A stretch of 64,000 nucleotides of DNA from Aliamphritea hakodatensis (GCF_024347195.1 NZ_AP025281.1:806001-870000); one strand, 5' to 3'. Shown: positions 35,974 through 45,592, counted from the stretch's first letter. Program-made: numbers and translations. Notes: generated by a model from the letters alone, not told the origin.

Positions 35974-37386
35974 CTAGGCTTTTTTGGGTTTACGGGGAAT
36001 GCCGAGCTTCTGACGGCGTTCCCATAAGCATTTACGGCTGATTCCCAGTTTTTTTGCCAGCGCGGTTTCGCTCATACCGTCCTGATTGTCGAGGACAAAG
36101 CGATGAAAATAATCATCAAGCGACAAGTTTGGCTGATCCTGGCGGCCGCTGTCATTGGCGGCAGAGTTGGCTGCTGCCGGCACACTGTTTTTATGGGTGG
36201 CAACAAAGTTGGTTTCCAGAGACGCCAGTGAATCCACTTCAAGGTCCAGACCGAGAAGGTCAGTATCAATAAAGTCGCCGTCTGCCAGAATGACTGCCCG
36301 TTCAACGGCATTCTGAAGCTCTCGTACGTTACCCGGCCAGCGATACTGCAGCATGGTTTGGCTGGCGTGGTGGGAAAACTGCAGATTCGTTTTACCGTTT
36401 TTGCTGCCGCTGTTACGTAAAAACTGCTGGGCAATATCGAGAATGTCCTGGCCGCGTTCCCGCAGGGGAGGCATCTGCAATTCCATGACATAAAGGCGAT
36501 AATATAAGTCTTCCCGGAACTGGCCTTGCTTTGCCATTGCTTTAAGGTTTCGGTGGGTAGCCGCAACCAGACGTACATCGACCTGCTTGGAATTAACCGA
36601 GCCGACAGGGCGGATTTCACCCTCCTGCAGGAAACGCAGTAAGCGTGCCTGAGCTTCAAGGGGCAGTTCACCAATTTCATCCAGAAACAGGGTGCCGCCA
36701 TCGGCTGCTTCAATTAAACCGCTGCGGCGGGAGTCTGCGCCGGTAAAGGCGCCTTTTTCATGGCCGAACAGCTCAGACTCAATAAGAGTGTCAGGAATAG
36801 AGGCGCAGTTTACCGAGATCATCGGGGCGTTTGCCCGTGGGCTTTGCTGATGGATTTCCCGGGCGGTCAGTTCTTTACCGGTACCGGATTCGCCCTGTAT
36901 CAGTACGGTTGCCTGAGTTTTGGCAACTTTACTTAAGCGTTTGAAAAGTTCCAGCATCGGTGTGCTGTTACCGGTAATGGTGTTCTGCGAGGGCTGCGAA
37001 TCAGGTTCAGTGCTTTCATCAGTGCTCAGGGCTTTACCCGAGCGTTGCAGAATACTTGCCACCGTTGCCAGCATTTCTTCGTGATCGAAGGGTTTGGCGA
37101 TGTAATCGACAGCGCCCAGCTTCATGGCATCCACTGCGGAGCGTAAGCTGGCATAGCTGGTCATGATCAGTACCGGCACATTGGCGGCAAGTGTAATCAG
37201 GTCGGTGCCCGGTGCGCCCGGTAAGCGCAGGTCACTGATGATCAGATCAAATGATTCAAGGTTATTATCGCGGGTTGCCTGATCAACTGATGCCGCGTCG
37301 GCGACATCGTAGTCATTTTTTTCGAGCAGTCGTCGTAATGCAGAGCGGATAATGCTCTCATCTTCAACTATCAGAATGCGGCTCAT
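35974..37386 (-). CDS. cbrB: Sigma-54-dependent response regulator CbrB
   Basis: Activator of the carbon/nitrogen balance system CbrAB. The 470-residue product has a receiver domain (about 1-120, phospho-acceptor Asp52), an AAA+ domain with GESGTGKE, the sigma-54 contact loop EKGAFTGAD and the Walker B LFLDEIGELP. A C-terminal Fis-type helix-turn-helix (ETALAKKLGISRKCLWERRQ) follows. The last is characteristic of CbrB rather than NtrC. It is encoded 42 bp after cbrA. Confidence 0.94.
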   Translation of the reverse strand: MSRILIVEDESIIRSALRRLLEKNDYDVADAASVDQATRDNNLESFDLIISDLRLPGAPGTDLITLAANVPVLIMTSYASLRSAVDAMKLGAVDYIAKPFDHEEMLATVASILQRSGKALSTDESTEPDSQPSQNTITGNSTPMLELFKRLSKVAKTQATVLIQGESGTGKELTAREIHQQSPRANAPMISVNCASIPDTLIESELFGHEKGAFTGADSRRSGLIEAADGGTLFLDEIGELPLEAQARLLRFLQEGEIRPVGSVNSKQVDVRLVAATHRNLKAMAKQGQFREDLYYRLYVMELQMPPLRERGQDILDIAQQFLRNSGSKNGKTNLQFSHHASQTMLQYRWPGNVRELQNAVERAVILADGDFIDTDLLGLDLEVDSLASLETNFVATHKNSVPAAANSAANDSGRQDQPNLSLDDYFHRFVLDNQDGMSETALAKKLGISRKCLWERRQKLGIPRKPKKA

Positions 37387-37428
37387 CTGGTTTACCTTTT
37401 TGCCTGTCTCTTGAGTTCCTGCATGACG

Positions 37429-40344
37429 CTATGTACTGCTGTCTGTGGCAGGAATAGGTAAGGTGATAACCACCTGTGTGCCTTTATTCTGCTTGTTGTT
37501 GGCGGGGCTAACGATATTAATACTACCATAATGCTCAATGATGATGTTATAGACCAAAGATAGTCCAAGACCGGTGCCTTTATCAGGATCTTTGGTGGTA
37601 AAAAACGGTTCAAATATTTTTGCCTGATGCTCAGCGGAGATGCCGCTGCCCTGATCAGTCACCCGGATAACAATCGAACCTTCCTCGTACGCCGCCTCGA
37701 TACAGATCTCATCCTGTTCCTCTGAAGCGTCGCTGGCATTGTTCAGAAGATTGACGAAGACCTGAAGTAATCGCTGCGGATCACCGCTGATCTGCATGCC
37801 TGCAGGTGTTTCATTGATGAAACTGATTTGTTTGCTGCGGGTATCCAGCGAGACCAGATGAATGGCTTCGCTGATCAGTTCATGCAGGTTAAGAGGCAGA
37901 TGATCTTCCTGCTCTTCACCCTGCCCGGTGTGGGCAAAGCGGACCAGTGACTGAACGATACGGGTAATTCGCTTGGTCTGGGTCAGGATCTGTTCGCCGG
38001 TTTCCAGTACCGGTTCACTGTCGGTTTCCAGCTTCAGATTCTGTGCCAGACAGGCTATTCCGGTAACGGGGTTACCCACTTCATGGGCTACTCCGGCAGC
38101 AAACCTGCCGATGGATGCCAGACGCTCACTGTGGGACAGCTTGTTCACCAGCGTCTGATGTTCGGTCTCATCTTCCACCAGAATAACGGCGGCGTCGGTA
38201 TCGTGGGCCAGGCTGGCTTTGTGCAGGCTGAACCAGTGCTCATGGTTATCAAACTTTATGCGCTGGGATAGCAGGTGTGCGCCTTCTTCCAGTGCGAAGT
38301 TATGCAGCAGGTCTGCCCAGGGGGCCGGCAGTTCATCCAGCGTTTTACCTAATACCTGTGCGTGAGGCAGTTCGGTCAGCAACTCCATCTCTGCGTTCCA
38401 CAAAATGATCTTGCCCTGATCATCCAGTGAGCAGGCACCGATAGGTAACTTTTGCAGGGTGCTGCGATGGTGACGGCGGAGATTATCCAGTTCTGCTGCC
38501 AGGCCAGTGAGCTTAGCGTGGTAAGTTTCCAGCTGGTTTTCCAGCAGGTTTACGTCCCGGGTTTTGAAGGCGTCCGGCATCTGGCTGCTGGCAGGTCTCA
38601 GCAGGGAAGCAGCCTCTATCGGGCCAAGCAGACCGCTGAGGTTGTTTTCAATCTGAACGTGTAAGCGCAGCAGGTTGACAGGGGAGAGCCGACTGTTTGC
38701 CAGGTCCAGTTCATGCAGTGCTGCATTGACTTCCCGGTACGCTGCGGAACGGCCGAGCCGGGGGGTCAGCAGGCTGATGTACTGGTTGCTGTCTTTAATG
38801 GTCAGTTGCGGTGCGGACAGTTGCTGAGGTGCCGATACCAGACAGGCACTGGCTGCCTGAAATTCTTCCGGTGAGTTATCCAGCAGTACGGAAAGAAGCA
38901 CAAAAACGAATATATTTGCTACCAGTGAATACATGGCTGCCTGGTGCCACTCACGGATTTCCGGATAAGACAGCAGGAAGCTGCTGCTGTCAAAGCCGTT
39001 AAACAGAGGGGCCAGCATGGTCACCAGCCAGATGCTCATACCGGCAATGACGCCACAGATAAAGCCGATCCGGTTGGCGGATGCCCAGAACAGAGTAGCA
39101 ATAACACCGGGCAGGAACTGCAGGAAGGCAATAAACGCGATGGTGCCCAGTAAGTGCAGGTCGTGCTGTTTACCGATGTTGATATAGAAAAAGTAGCTGC
39201 CGAGCATCAGGGCAATGATCAGGCTGCGGCGTAACCACAGTAACCATGAATAAAAACGCTGGGTTTTCGGCGCCGGTAACAGGGGTAGAATCAGGTGGTT
39301 CTGCAGCATGGAAGCCATGGAAACCGTCGCCACAATGATGATCCCGCTGGAGGCGGCCAGTCCACCGATAAATGCCAGCATGGTGAGAAATTCAGACTGA
39401 ATACCAATGCCCAGATGGAGGATTAAAAACTCCGGGTCATTGGCAAGCTGCAGTTTCATACCAGCCCAGAGAATCGGCGGAATCGCCAGTGCCATCAGTA
39501 GCAGATATAAAGGCACTCCCCAACTGGCTTTATAGAGACTTTCCGAGGAGGTGTTTTCGGTAAAGATCATGTGGAACATGTGGGGCATGACGATTGCCGC
39601 GGCAAAAAAGCTCACCAGCATGGTGCGCCAGGTATCACTGTCCAGCGGGGTATAAAAGGTTTCCAGTACAATCGGTTGCTGTTCGAACCACTGGTTCAGA
39701 CCTGAAGGCCCGCCGAGAATGTCAAAAAAGGCATAAAGGCCAATGCCGCCCAGTGCAATCAGCTTAAACAGTGAGCTGGTCGCCATAGCGACCACCAATC
39801 CTGCATGGCGGTGCTTGAGTGACGGATAACGGGCGCCGAAGAGGATCGAGAAAAGGGCGATAATACTGCAGAAGCCCAGCGCGATGCGGTTGGATGAAAA
39901 GTTACTGCTGAGGATATGCAGCGAATCGGCAACCGCCTGAATCTGAATGGAGATTAATGGCAGGGTGGCGACCACTGTCATCAGGGCCGTCATGGTACCT
40001 GCGCCGGCTGAGCGGAACCGGAAGGCAAATAAATCCGCCAGTGAGCTGAGCTGGTTTTTCCGGGTGATACGCAGAATCGGAATCAGTACCAGCGGCGCCA
40101 GGAAGAAGGCGGCGCTGGCCCCCAGATAAGAAGCCAGGAAACTGTAGCCAGACTGTTGTGCCAGACCAAAGGTGCCGTAGAAGGTCCAGGCGCTGGCATA
40201 TATGCCCAATGATAAAACATAGATCAGCGGGTGACGGATAATGTGCCGTGGAATCCAGCCCCGTTCGGTTATATAGGCAGCCCCGAAGAGCAGGGTCAGA
40301 AACGTTATGCCCGCCAGTAACAGGTCGTTAAAGTTAAAACTCAT
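37429..40344 (-). CDS. cbrA: Transporter-like sensor histidine kinase CbrA
   Basis: Membrane sensor kinase partner of CbrB. From ATG 40344 the product has 971 residues, near the Pseudomonas length. The N-terminal half is a sodium/solute-symporter-like (SLC5) domain with about 13 membrane helices, including TFYGTFGLAQQSGYSFLASY. A linker and PAS domain (about 610-740) lead to the kinase: phospho-acceptor His754 in GVAHEVGNP, N box NLLNNASDA, G boxes DQGSGIS and GTGLGLSL. A frame extending to 40377 overlaps cbrX and is rejected. It starts within the end of the small upstream gene. Confidence 0.94.
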   Translation of the reverse strand: MSFNFNDLLLAGITFLTLLFGAAYITERGWIPRHIIRHPLIYVLSLGIYASAWTFYGTFGLAQQSGYSFLASYLGASAAFFLAPLVLIPILRITRKNQLSSLADLFAFRFRSAGAGTMTALMTVVATLPLISIQIQAVADSLHILSSNFSSNRIALGFCSIIALFSILFGARYPSLKHRHAGLVVAMATSSLFKLIALGGIGLYAFFDILGGPSGLNQWFEQQPIVLETFYTPLDSDTWRTMLVSFFAAAIVMPHMFHMIFTENTSSESLYKASWGVPLYLLLMALAIPPILWAGMKLQLANDPEFLILHLGIGIQSEFLTMLAFIGGLAASSGIIIVATVSMASMLQNHLILPLLPAPKTQRFYSWLLWLRRSLIIALMLGSYFFYINIGKQHDLHLLGTIAFIAFLQFLPGVIATLFWASANRIGFICGVIAGMSIWLVTMLAPLFNGFDSSSFLLSYPEIREWHQAAMYSLVANIFVFVLLSVLLDNSPEEFQAASACLVSAPQQLSAPQLTIKDSNQYISLLTPRLGRSAAYREVNAALHELDLANSRLSPVNLLRLHVQIENNLSGLLGPIEAASLLRPASSQMPDAFKTRDVNLLENQLETYHAKLTGLAAELDNLRRHHRSTLQKLPIGACSLDDQGKIILWNAEMELLTELPHAQVLGKTLDELPAPWADLLHNFALEEGAHLLSQRIKFDNHEHWFSLHKASLAHDTDAAVILVEDETEHQTLVNKLSHSERLASIGRFAAGVAHEVGNPVTGIACLAQNLKLETDSEPVLETGEQILTQTKRITRIVQSLVRFAHTGQGEEQEDHLPLNLHELISEAIHLVSLDTRSKQISFINETPAGMQISGDPQRLLQVFVNLLNNASDASEEQDEICIEAAYEEGSIVIRVTDQGSGISAEHQAKIFEPFFTTKDPDKGTGLGLSLVYNIIIEHYGSINIVSPANNKQNKGTQVVITLPIPATDSST

Positions 40345-40510
40345 TGCGGCGGTAGCTCCTTTCCAGCAGGACGGCAATGATGATTAACCCGCCCCAAAGG
40401 AGAAAAGGCCGGTACCAGGGGGTGTCGTGTTCATGCCACCACTCCATCAGGGCAGGAGAAAGTAAGTACACGCCAACGACGAATACCAGCATTAATCGGT
40501 ATAGCTGCAT
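40334..40510 (-). CDS. 58-residue membrane protein overlapping cbrA (CbrX-like)
   Basis: A small open frame of 59 codons, beginning MQLYRLMLVFVVGVYLLSPA and containing a second hydrophobic segment LLWGGLIIIAVLLER. The two probable membrane helices are separated by the loop EWWHEHDTPWYRP. Its last codons overlap the cbrA start by 11 nt, indicating translational coupling. In Pseudomonas a short gene at this place, named cbrX, is co-expressed with cbrA. I infer the equivalence from position and topology; the role is unknown. Confidence 0.75.
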   Translation of the reverse strand: MQLYRLMLVFVVGVYLLSPALMEWWHEHDTPWYRPFLLWGGLIIIAVLLERSYRRNEF

Positions 40511-40551
40511 ATCAATCTCTCTTTGCCGGCCGGATTATCCGGTCTGGCGGG

Positions 40552-41439
40552 CTAGGGGGCCGGGTGCCAGATAATACTGGCCTGCGCGGGCACCCTGTTA
40601 ATCTGCCAGTGTTGAATGGCCCAGGCAAGAATATCTTCTTTGCAACAGCCGGCCAGTGTCGCAGGGGGCTGCTGGCCAAGGAATTCCAGTGCTGTCAGTA
40701 ATTGTGGTACGGGCTCATCATCCAGGGCCCGGGCAAAGGTTTGTTTGCTGAGCTTTTGCCCCTGGTCGTTAGCTGCAACCGGTATGTGTGCATAGGCCGG
40801 AGCCGGCAGATTCAGGCGTTGCTGCAGCTGTAACTGTTTAGGGGTCGAGTCCAGCAAATCGGAACCGCGTACCACGTGGGTGATCTCCTGCACGGCGTCA
40901 TCCAGCACCACCGCCAGTTGATAAGCAAAAAAACCATCCCGGCGAAACAGGACAAAATCTTCGCTGCAGTATGCCGGTTGCCGGCCCTGAACCCGGTCTG
41001 AAAACGTGGCGCTTTGCGGATTAGCAATCGCAGGAACCCGACAGCGAATCGCGCAGCCGTGGGAATCTTCCGGGGGATGAGTCAGGCAGTGGCCATCATA
41101 CAGATGGCTGCCGCTGCGCTGGCGCAGTTGTTGTCGTGAGCAGTCACAGTAGTAAGCGTTGCGGTTGGCTATCAGCTGTTGTAAATGTTCCCGGTAAAAT
41201 GCATGCCGCTGGCTCTGGTAAATGATGTCGCCGTCCCACTGAAAACCAAAATTTTCCAGACAGCGCAGAATGGCATCACTGGCACCGGCCACTTCACGGG
41301 GAGGATCAAGGTCTTCAATACGGACTAGCCACTGACCGTTATGGTGTCGGGCATCAAGGTAACTGGCCAGTGCCGCAAGCAGAGAGCCGAAGTGCAGCGG
41401 GCCGGTGGGTGAGGGCGCAAAACGTCCGGTATAGGTCAT
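40552..41439 (-). CDS. gluQRS: Glutamyl-queuosine tRNA(Asp) synthetase
   Basis: Truncated GluRS paralog that attaches glutamate to queuosine in the tRNA-Asp anticodon. The 295-residue product has the class I motif RFAPSPTGPLHFGS, the zinc-binding Cys cluster CDCSRQQ...YDGHC and the KMSKS-like QKLSKQ. It lacks the anticodon-binding domain of GluRS. The start at 41439 is 38 bp after dksA; an upstream extension to 41532 overlaps dksA and is not conserved. dksA-gluQRS pairing is widespread. Confidence 0.95.
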   Translation of the reverse strand: MTYTGRFAPSPTGPLHFGSLLAALASYLDARHHNGQWLVRIEDLDPPREVAGASDAILRCLENFGFQWDGDIIYQSQRHAFYREHLQQLIANRNAYYCDCSRQQLRQRSGSHLYDGHCLTHPPEDSHGCAIRCRVPAIANPQSATFSDRVQGRQPAYCSEDFVLFRRDGFFAYQLAVVLDDAVQEITHVVRGSDLLDSTPKQLQLQQRLNLPAPAYAHIPVAANDQGQKLSKQTFARALDDEPVPQLLTALEFLGQQPPATLAGCCKEDILAWAIQHWQINRVPAQASIIWHPAP

Positions 41440-41477
41440 AAACGCGTGTGGCCGGCGGGAGCCGGCCACAGAGGGAA

Positions 41478-41906
41478 TCAGATGCCCAGCTGTTTTTCTT
41501 TGATCTCTGCAAGGGTTTTGCAGTCGATGCAAAGGGTCGCTGTTGGACGGGCTTCCAGACGGCGGATGCCAATCTCAACACCGCAGGCATTGCAGTAGCC
41601 GTAGTCATCTTCATCGATGGTATCCATGGCCTTACCGATCTTGTTGATCAGCTTGCGCTCACGGTCACGGGTACGTAATTCCAGACTGAATTCTTCTTCC
41701 TGGCTGGCGCGGTCACTCGGGTCGGCGAAGTTGGTTGCATCTTCCTGCAGATGGTTAACCGTACGGTCTACCTCTTCCATAAGCTCTTGCTTCCAGGCAA
41801 GAAGGATCTTCCTGAAGTGATCCTTTTGAGCGTCATTCATGTATTCTTCGCCTTCCACAATCGGGTAAGGCTCGAAGTGTGTAAATTGTGTGTCTTGATT
41901 GGGCAT
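41478..41906 (-). CDS. dksA: RNA polymerase-binding transcription factor DksA
   Basis: Acts with ppGpp in the secondary channel of RNA polymerase to control ribosomal and amino-acid promoters. The 142-residue product has the coiled coil (about 30-105) with the acidic tip DPSDRASQEEE and a C-terminal zinc finger C-x2-C-x17-C-x2-C with all four Cys present. Confidence 0.97.
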   Translation of the reverse strand: MPNQDTQFTHFEPYPIVEGEEYMNDAQKDHFRKILLAWKQELMEEVDRTVNHLQEDATNFADPSDRASQEEEFSLELRTRDRERKLINKIGKAMDTIDEDDYGYCNACGVEIGIRRLEARPTATLCIDCKTLAEIKEKQLGI

Positions 41907-42265
41907 ATCTCTGCCTCGCTTCTCGCTACCTACGCCGGCGGTAATTATCCTGATCTCTTACCGGCACTTATTAATGCGCTTACTAAATGTAAACACAAGA
42001 ATCAGAAGGGAGCTGACGTTACCAGAACCTTTCGGCTTAGGCCAGCCCTTACGACGAAAAATCATCTTAACGACATATAATTGTAGTTTCATATTGATAT
42101 CAACGCCTTGCTGATTTCCCAGACTGGGCACTCTGTAGCCCACGATAGCTGTGGGTTACGTGAAAAAGCTTGACGCAGGCCGCGAGAATTCCCCTGCTTT
42201 CTGATCCCACTAAGGTATACTGCGCAGCAATATTTTCAGCCTGTTTTTAAATCGGGAAATTTCTG
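41907..42265. other. Divergent intergenic region, dksA / aminotransferase
   Basis: 359 bp without a gene. It contains the likely dksA promoter (42074-42103, minus). An imperfect 8-bp hairpin TAGCCCAC/GTGGGTTA (42136-42143 and 42151-42158, one G-T pair) follows. A lone -10-like TATACT at 42216-42221 could serve the aminotransferase but has no good -35. Confidence 0.4.
42074..42103 (-). promoter_or_regulatory. Candidate dksA promoter
   Basis: Minus strand TTGATA (42103-42098) and TATATG (42079-42074) with 18 bp between. It would give a leader of about 160 nt before dksA. Confidence 0.4.
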
Positions 42266-43426
42266 ATGAACGAGTGGTCGGACCGGGTCCGCGATATTGA
42301 GTCTTTTAAAGTAATGGAACTGCTGAAGCGTGCCAAACAGCTGGATGCGCTGGGGCATAATGTAGTCCACATGGAAGCGGGGGAGCCGGACTTCGCAACG
42401 GCAGGGCCGATCGCCGAGGCCGGCATTGCCGCGATTCAGAACGGTCATACTCAGTATACGCCGTCCGGAGGCATTCCTGAGCTGCGCCAGTTGATCGCAG
42501 AACACTACGCTAATATGTACGGGCTAGACATCTCACCTGAACGGGTGCTGGTGACCGCCGGTGCATCCGGTGCACTGCTGATGGTGTTTTCACTGCTGGC
42601 TAACCCCGGTCAGACCTTTATGATGGCTGATCCAGGGTATCCCTGTAACCGACAGTTTCTGCGTTTGGTGGAAGCCCGCGGGCAACTGGTACCGGTGACT
42701 GCAGCAGACAACTTTCAGCTGACACCGGAACTGATTGAGCAGCACTGGCAAGCGAATACAGCGGGTATCTTGCTGGCCTCTCCGGCGAACCCTACCGGCA
42801 GTGTAGTTCACCGCGATGATATGGAGCTGATCTCCCAGACGGTGAAAACTCTGGGCGGTCACCGGGTGGTTGACGAGTTGTACCATGGACTGACTTATGG
42901 CTGTAACGCGCCTTCCGTGCTGGAAGTGGATGCAGACGCCTTTGTGCTGAACAGCTTTTCCAAGTATTTCGGTATGACCGGCTGGCGTTTGGGCTGGACG
43001 GTGGTGCCGGAGAATGCCGTGGCGGATATGGAAAAACTGGCGCAGAACCTGTTTATCTCGCCGTCGACCATCGCGCAGCACGCTGCACTGGCCGCGTTTA
43101 AGCCGGAAACCCTGAGCATTCTTGAACAGCGCCGGCATGCCTTTAAAGAACGCCGGGATGTGCTGGTGGACGGGTTGCGTAATCTGGGCTTTGTCATTCC
43201 GCTGATGCCGGAAGGGGCTTTCTATGTATATGCAGATGCATCACGGTTTACCGATGATACCTTCTCATTCTGCTGGGATTTACTGGAAGAGGAACATGTT
43301 GCCGTTACCCCGGGGGTGGATTTTGGTTCCCACCGGGCGAATGAGTTTATCCGCTTCTCTTATACCACCAGTGTTGAGCAGATCGAAACAGCGCTGGAGC
43401 GACTGGCAAGGCGGTTACAGGTATGA
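42266..43426 (+). CDS. Pyridoxal phosphate aminotransferase, class I/II
   Basis: Fold-type I aminotransferase of 386 residues, related to aspartate/alanine-type enzymes; the substrate cannot be read from the sequence. Motifs: HMEAGEPDFATAGPI, YTPSGGIPELR, SPANPTGSVV, the cofactor-binding VVDELYHGL and the Schiff-base Lys in NSFSKYFGMTGWRLGW. A gene of this family occupies the same place beside sfsA and dksA in Pseudomonas. It overlaps sfsA by 4 nt (ATGA). Confidence 0.9.
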   Translation: MNEWSDRVRDIESFKVMELLKRAKQLDALGHNVVHMEAGEPDFATAGPIAEAGIAAIQNGHTQYTPSGGIPELRQLIAEHYANMYGLDISPERVLVTAGASGALLMVFSLLANPGQTFMMADPGYPCNRQFLRLVEARGQLVPVTAADNFQLTPELIEQHWQANTAGILLASPANPTGSVVHRDDMELISQTVKTLGGHRVVDELYHGLTYGCNAPSVLEVDADAFVLNSFSKYFGMTGWRLGWTVVPENAVADMEKLAQNLFISPSTIAQHAALAAFKPETLSILEQRRHAFKERRDVLVDGLRNLGFVIPLMPEGAFYVYADASRFTDDTFSFCWDLLEEEHVAVTPGVDFGSHRANEFIRFSYTTSVEQIETALERLARRLQV

Positions 43427-44127
43427 AACTGGAAAACATGCTCGAAGGGCGGTTAATCAAACGTTATAAGCGTTTTCTGGCAGACATTGAACTGGACAAT
43501 AGCCGTGAGCTGACCGTGCACTGCCCGAATACCGGTTCTATGAAAAACTGTGCGGACCCCGGCAGCCGGGCCTGGATTCAGGATTCCGGCAACCTGAAAC
43601 GTAAATATGTGTATGGCTGGGAGCTGGTTGAAGTTGAAGGCCGTTATCTGGCCTGTATCAACACGGGCCGGGCAAATCATCTGGTACGTGAAGCAATTGA
43701 AACCGGCGTGGCTGATCAGTTGCAGGGGTATGAAACCTTGCGTACCGAAGTGAAATACGGCGCGGAAAACAGCCGGATTGATCTGTTGCTTCAGCAGGAA
43801 GGCCAGGCTGATTGCTATGTGGAAGTAAAAAACGTCACCCTGTTCGAGGGAGAGGGTTTAGGGACATTCCCGGATGCCGTCACCACCCGCGGTGCCAAGC
43901 ATTTACGGGAATTAATGGCCATGGTGGCTGAAGGTCACCGGGCGGTATTGTTTTTCTGTGTCCCCCATACCGGTATTGAACGGGTAATGCCGGCGGATCA
44001 TATCGACCCTGAATACGGCCAGTTATTGCGTGAAGCGGTGAATGCCGGTGTAGAGGTTATTGCCTATGGTGCGCGCATCACGCCGGAGGAGGTAACACTG
44101 GTGCGGCAGTTACCGGTGATGCTCTGA
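43423..44127 (+). CDS. sfsA: SfsA, sugar fermentation stimulation protein homolog
   Basis: The 234-residue product shows the SfsA pattern: RLIKRYKRFLADIEL, HCPNTGSMKNCADPGS, and a nuclease-like core ENSRIDLLLQQEG...CYVEVKNVTL with PDAVTTRGAKHLREL. The exact biochemical role of the family is unresolved; a DNA-binding or nuclease role is proposed. It is co-transcribed with the aminotransferase. Confidence 0.93.
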   Translation: MKLENMLEGRLIKRYKRFLADIELDNSRELTVHCPNTGSMKNCADPGSRAWIQDSGNLKRKYVYGWELVEVEGRYLACINTGRANHLVREAIETGVADQLQGYETLRTEVKYGAENSRIDLLLQQEGQADCYVEVKNVTLFEGEGLGTFPDAVTTRGAKHLRELMAMVAEGHRAVLFFCVPHTGIERVMPADHIDPEYGQLLREAVNAGVEVIAYGARITPEEVTLVRQLPVML

Positions 44128-44206
44128 CTTGTATTAGCCTTGATTAAATTAGTAATTGCTAATATTGTTGCGTCTTTATATGTATATGATGGCAAAGGGG
44201 CAATAA

Positions 44207-44629
44207 ATGACCAGTATGGCGATACCGGCGCTGGCCGGTGGGTTACTGATAGGTTTATGCGCGGTACTTATGATGGCCTGGCTGGGCCGCGTTGCAGGTA
44301 TCAGCGGTATCTTCTGGCAGGCTGTTAGCCGGCCTGCTCTTTTTTCCGGAGGCGCGTGGCGCCTTTTCTTTCTGATCGGTTTGCTAACTGGCGCCTGGGC
44401 TGTGCACCGGGTAAGCGGGCTGGCACTGCCGGTACTGCCTGAGGTGGTTGGCTGGCAGATTATTCTGGCGGGGTTGCTGGTGGGCTTCGGTGCCCGTTTA
44501 GGATCAGGCTGTACCAGCGGGCACGGTGTCTGCGGGATTGGTCGCTTGTCACTGCGCTCACTGGTGGCCACCTGTGTATTTGTTCTGGTGGCGATGCTGA
44601 CCGTCTTTGTCATGAAGCAGGGAGGCTGA
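44207..44629 (+). CDS. YeeE/YedE-family transporter, first half
   Basis: 140-residue membrane protein with about four helices. The family signature GFGARLGSGCTSGHGVCGIG contains the Cys thought to guide sulfur species such as thiosulfate through the channel. It is encoded one base before a second half-size gene, so the full transporter is probably formed by the pair. The substrate is not evident; full-length YeeE imports thiosulfate. Confidence 0.88.
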   Translation: MTSMAIPALAGGLLIGLCAVLMMAWLGRVAGISGIFWQAVSRPALFSGGAWRLFFLIGLLTGAWAVHRVSGLALPVLPEVVGWQIILAGLLVGFGARLGSGCTSGHGVCGIGRLSLRSLVATCVFVLVAMLTVFVMKQGG

Positions 44630-44630
44630 C

Positions 44631-45101
44631 ATGAGCAGGTTAACGGAATGTTCGCTGGCACTGTTTTGTGGCGGATTGTTCGGTATGGGGCTGGCGCTGT
44701 CAGGTATGACTGACCCGGCAAACATTATCGGCTTTCTGGATGTGACCGGCGCCTGGAACCCCCAGCTTGTGTTTGTGCTGGCAGCAGCCGTTGGCACTTC
44801 TGTTGCGGGTTTTTTCTGGTTGGGAAAGCGCTCCCGACCGGTGTTTGCTTTGCGTTTCCGCTGGCCGGAAGCGTCCGGAATTGATATTCGGTTGTTAAGC
44901 GGCGCAGTGCTCTTTGGTGTTGGCTGGGGGCTGTATGGGTACTGTCCGGGACCAGCGCTGGCAGCGCTGGTATACGGACAAAGTCAGACAGTTATCTTTG
45001 TGGTGTCTATGCTGGCAGGTATGGCGATTTGTCAGCTGTTCACCGGCCAGAAAAGCGCCGCCGGCGTCAGTTCGGAGCAATGCACAGCTGACCGTCGATA
45101 A
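44631..45101 (+). CDS. YeeE/YedE-family transporter, second half
   Basis: 156-residue membrane protein with about four to five helices. It carries the partner motifs GMGLALSGMTDPANIIGFLD and FGVGWGLYGYCPGPALAAL, with a conserved Cys. Its last 35 bp overlap, in the opposite direction, the end of the Rieske gene. Together with the preceding gene it makes one transporter. Confidence 0.88.
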   Translation: MSRLTECSLALFCGGLFGMGLALSGMTDPANIIGFLDVTGAWNPQLVFVLAAAVGTSVAGFFWLGKRSRPVFALRFRWPEASGIDIRLLSGAVLFGVGWGLYGYCPGPALAALVYGQSQTVIFVVSMLAGMAICQLFTGQKSAAGVSSEQCTADRR

Positions 45102-45387
45102 CTTTGAAGTTTACCGGCTCAAGGGACGTCCCGTTACAGGGGCCGGCAATGCACAGACCCGCATCTATGGTAAATAATGCACCATGGGTGGCGCACTGAA
45201 TAAACTGTTTTTCAGGGTCCAGAAAGGTATCGGGCATCCATTCCAGCGGGACACCCCGGTGGGGGCAACGGTTCTCATAAACGTAGAGCTGATCGTTTTT
45301 ACGGACTGCGAAAATGCCCCTGCCATCAATTTCAAAGCCTTTGCTTTGCTGTTCGGTTATCTCACTGGCGGGACAGAGGGGCAGCAT
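45067..45387 (-). CDS. Rieske [2Fe-2S] ferredoxin-like protein
   Basis: Small soluble electron-transfer protein of 106 residues. It has both cluster motifs: Cys41 and His43 in CPHRGVPLEW, Cys65 and His68 in CATHGALF. The start at 45387 follows GGAG by about 8 nt; a longer frame to 45444 looks non-coding. No signal peptide is visible, so it is probably cytosolic. Its electron partner is not evident from the neighbours. Confidence 0.88.
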   Translation of the reverse strand: MLPLCPASEITEQQSKGFEIDGRGIFAVRKNDQLYVYENRCPHRGVPLEWMPDTFLDPEKQFIQCATHGALFTIDAGLCIAGPCNGTSLEPVNFKVIDGQLCIAPN

Positions 45388-45592
45388 AGGGAATTCTCCG
45401 TTAAAAATTGTGTCTATCTTATCCGTCAGTGACGTGCTGAACAAAAGTTATTATTTGCTCAGAACATATTCAGGCAACAATTTACACAATACCGGGGTCT
45501 GATAAACTCGCGTTTCATTCTTAACCTGCAGTGTTTTTCACGTGTTTACCGTTGCAGGCTCTTTGTTCTTATTTCAGGATTCTTAAGTATCT

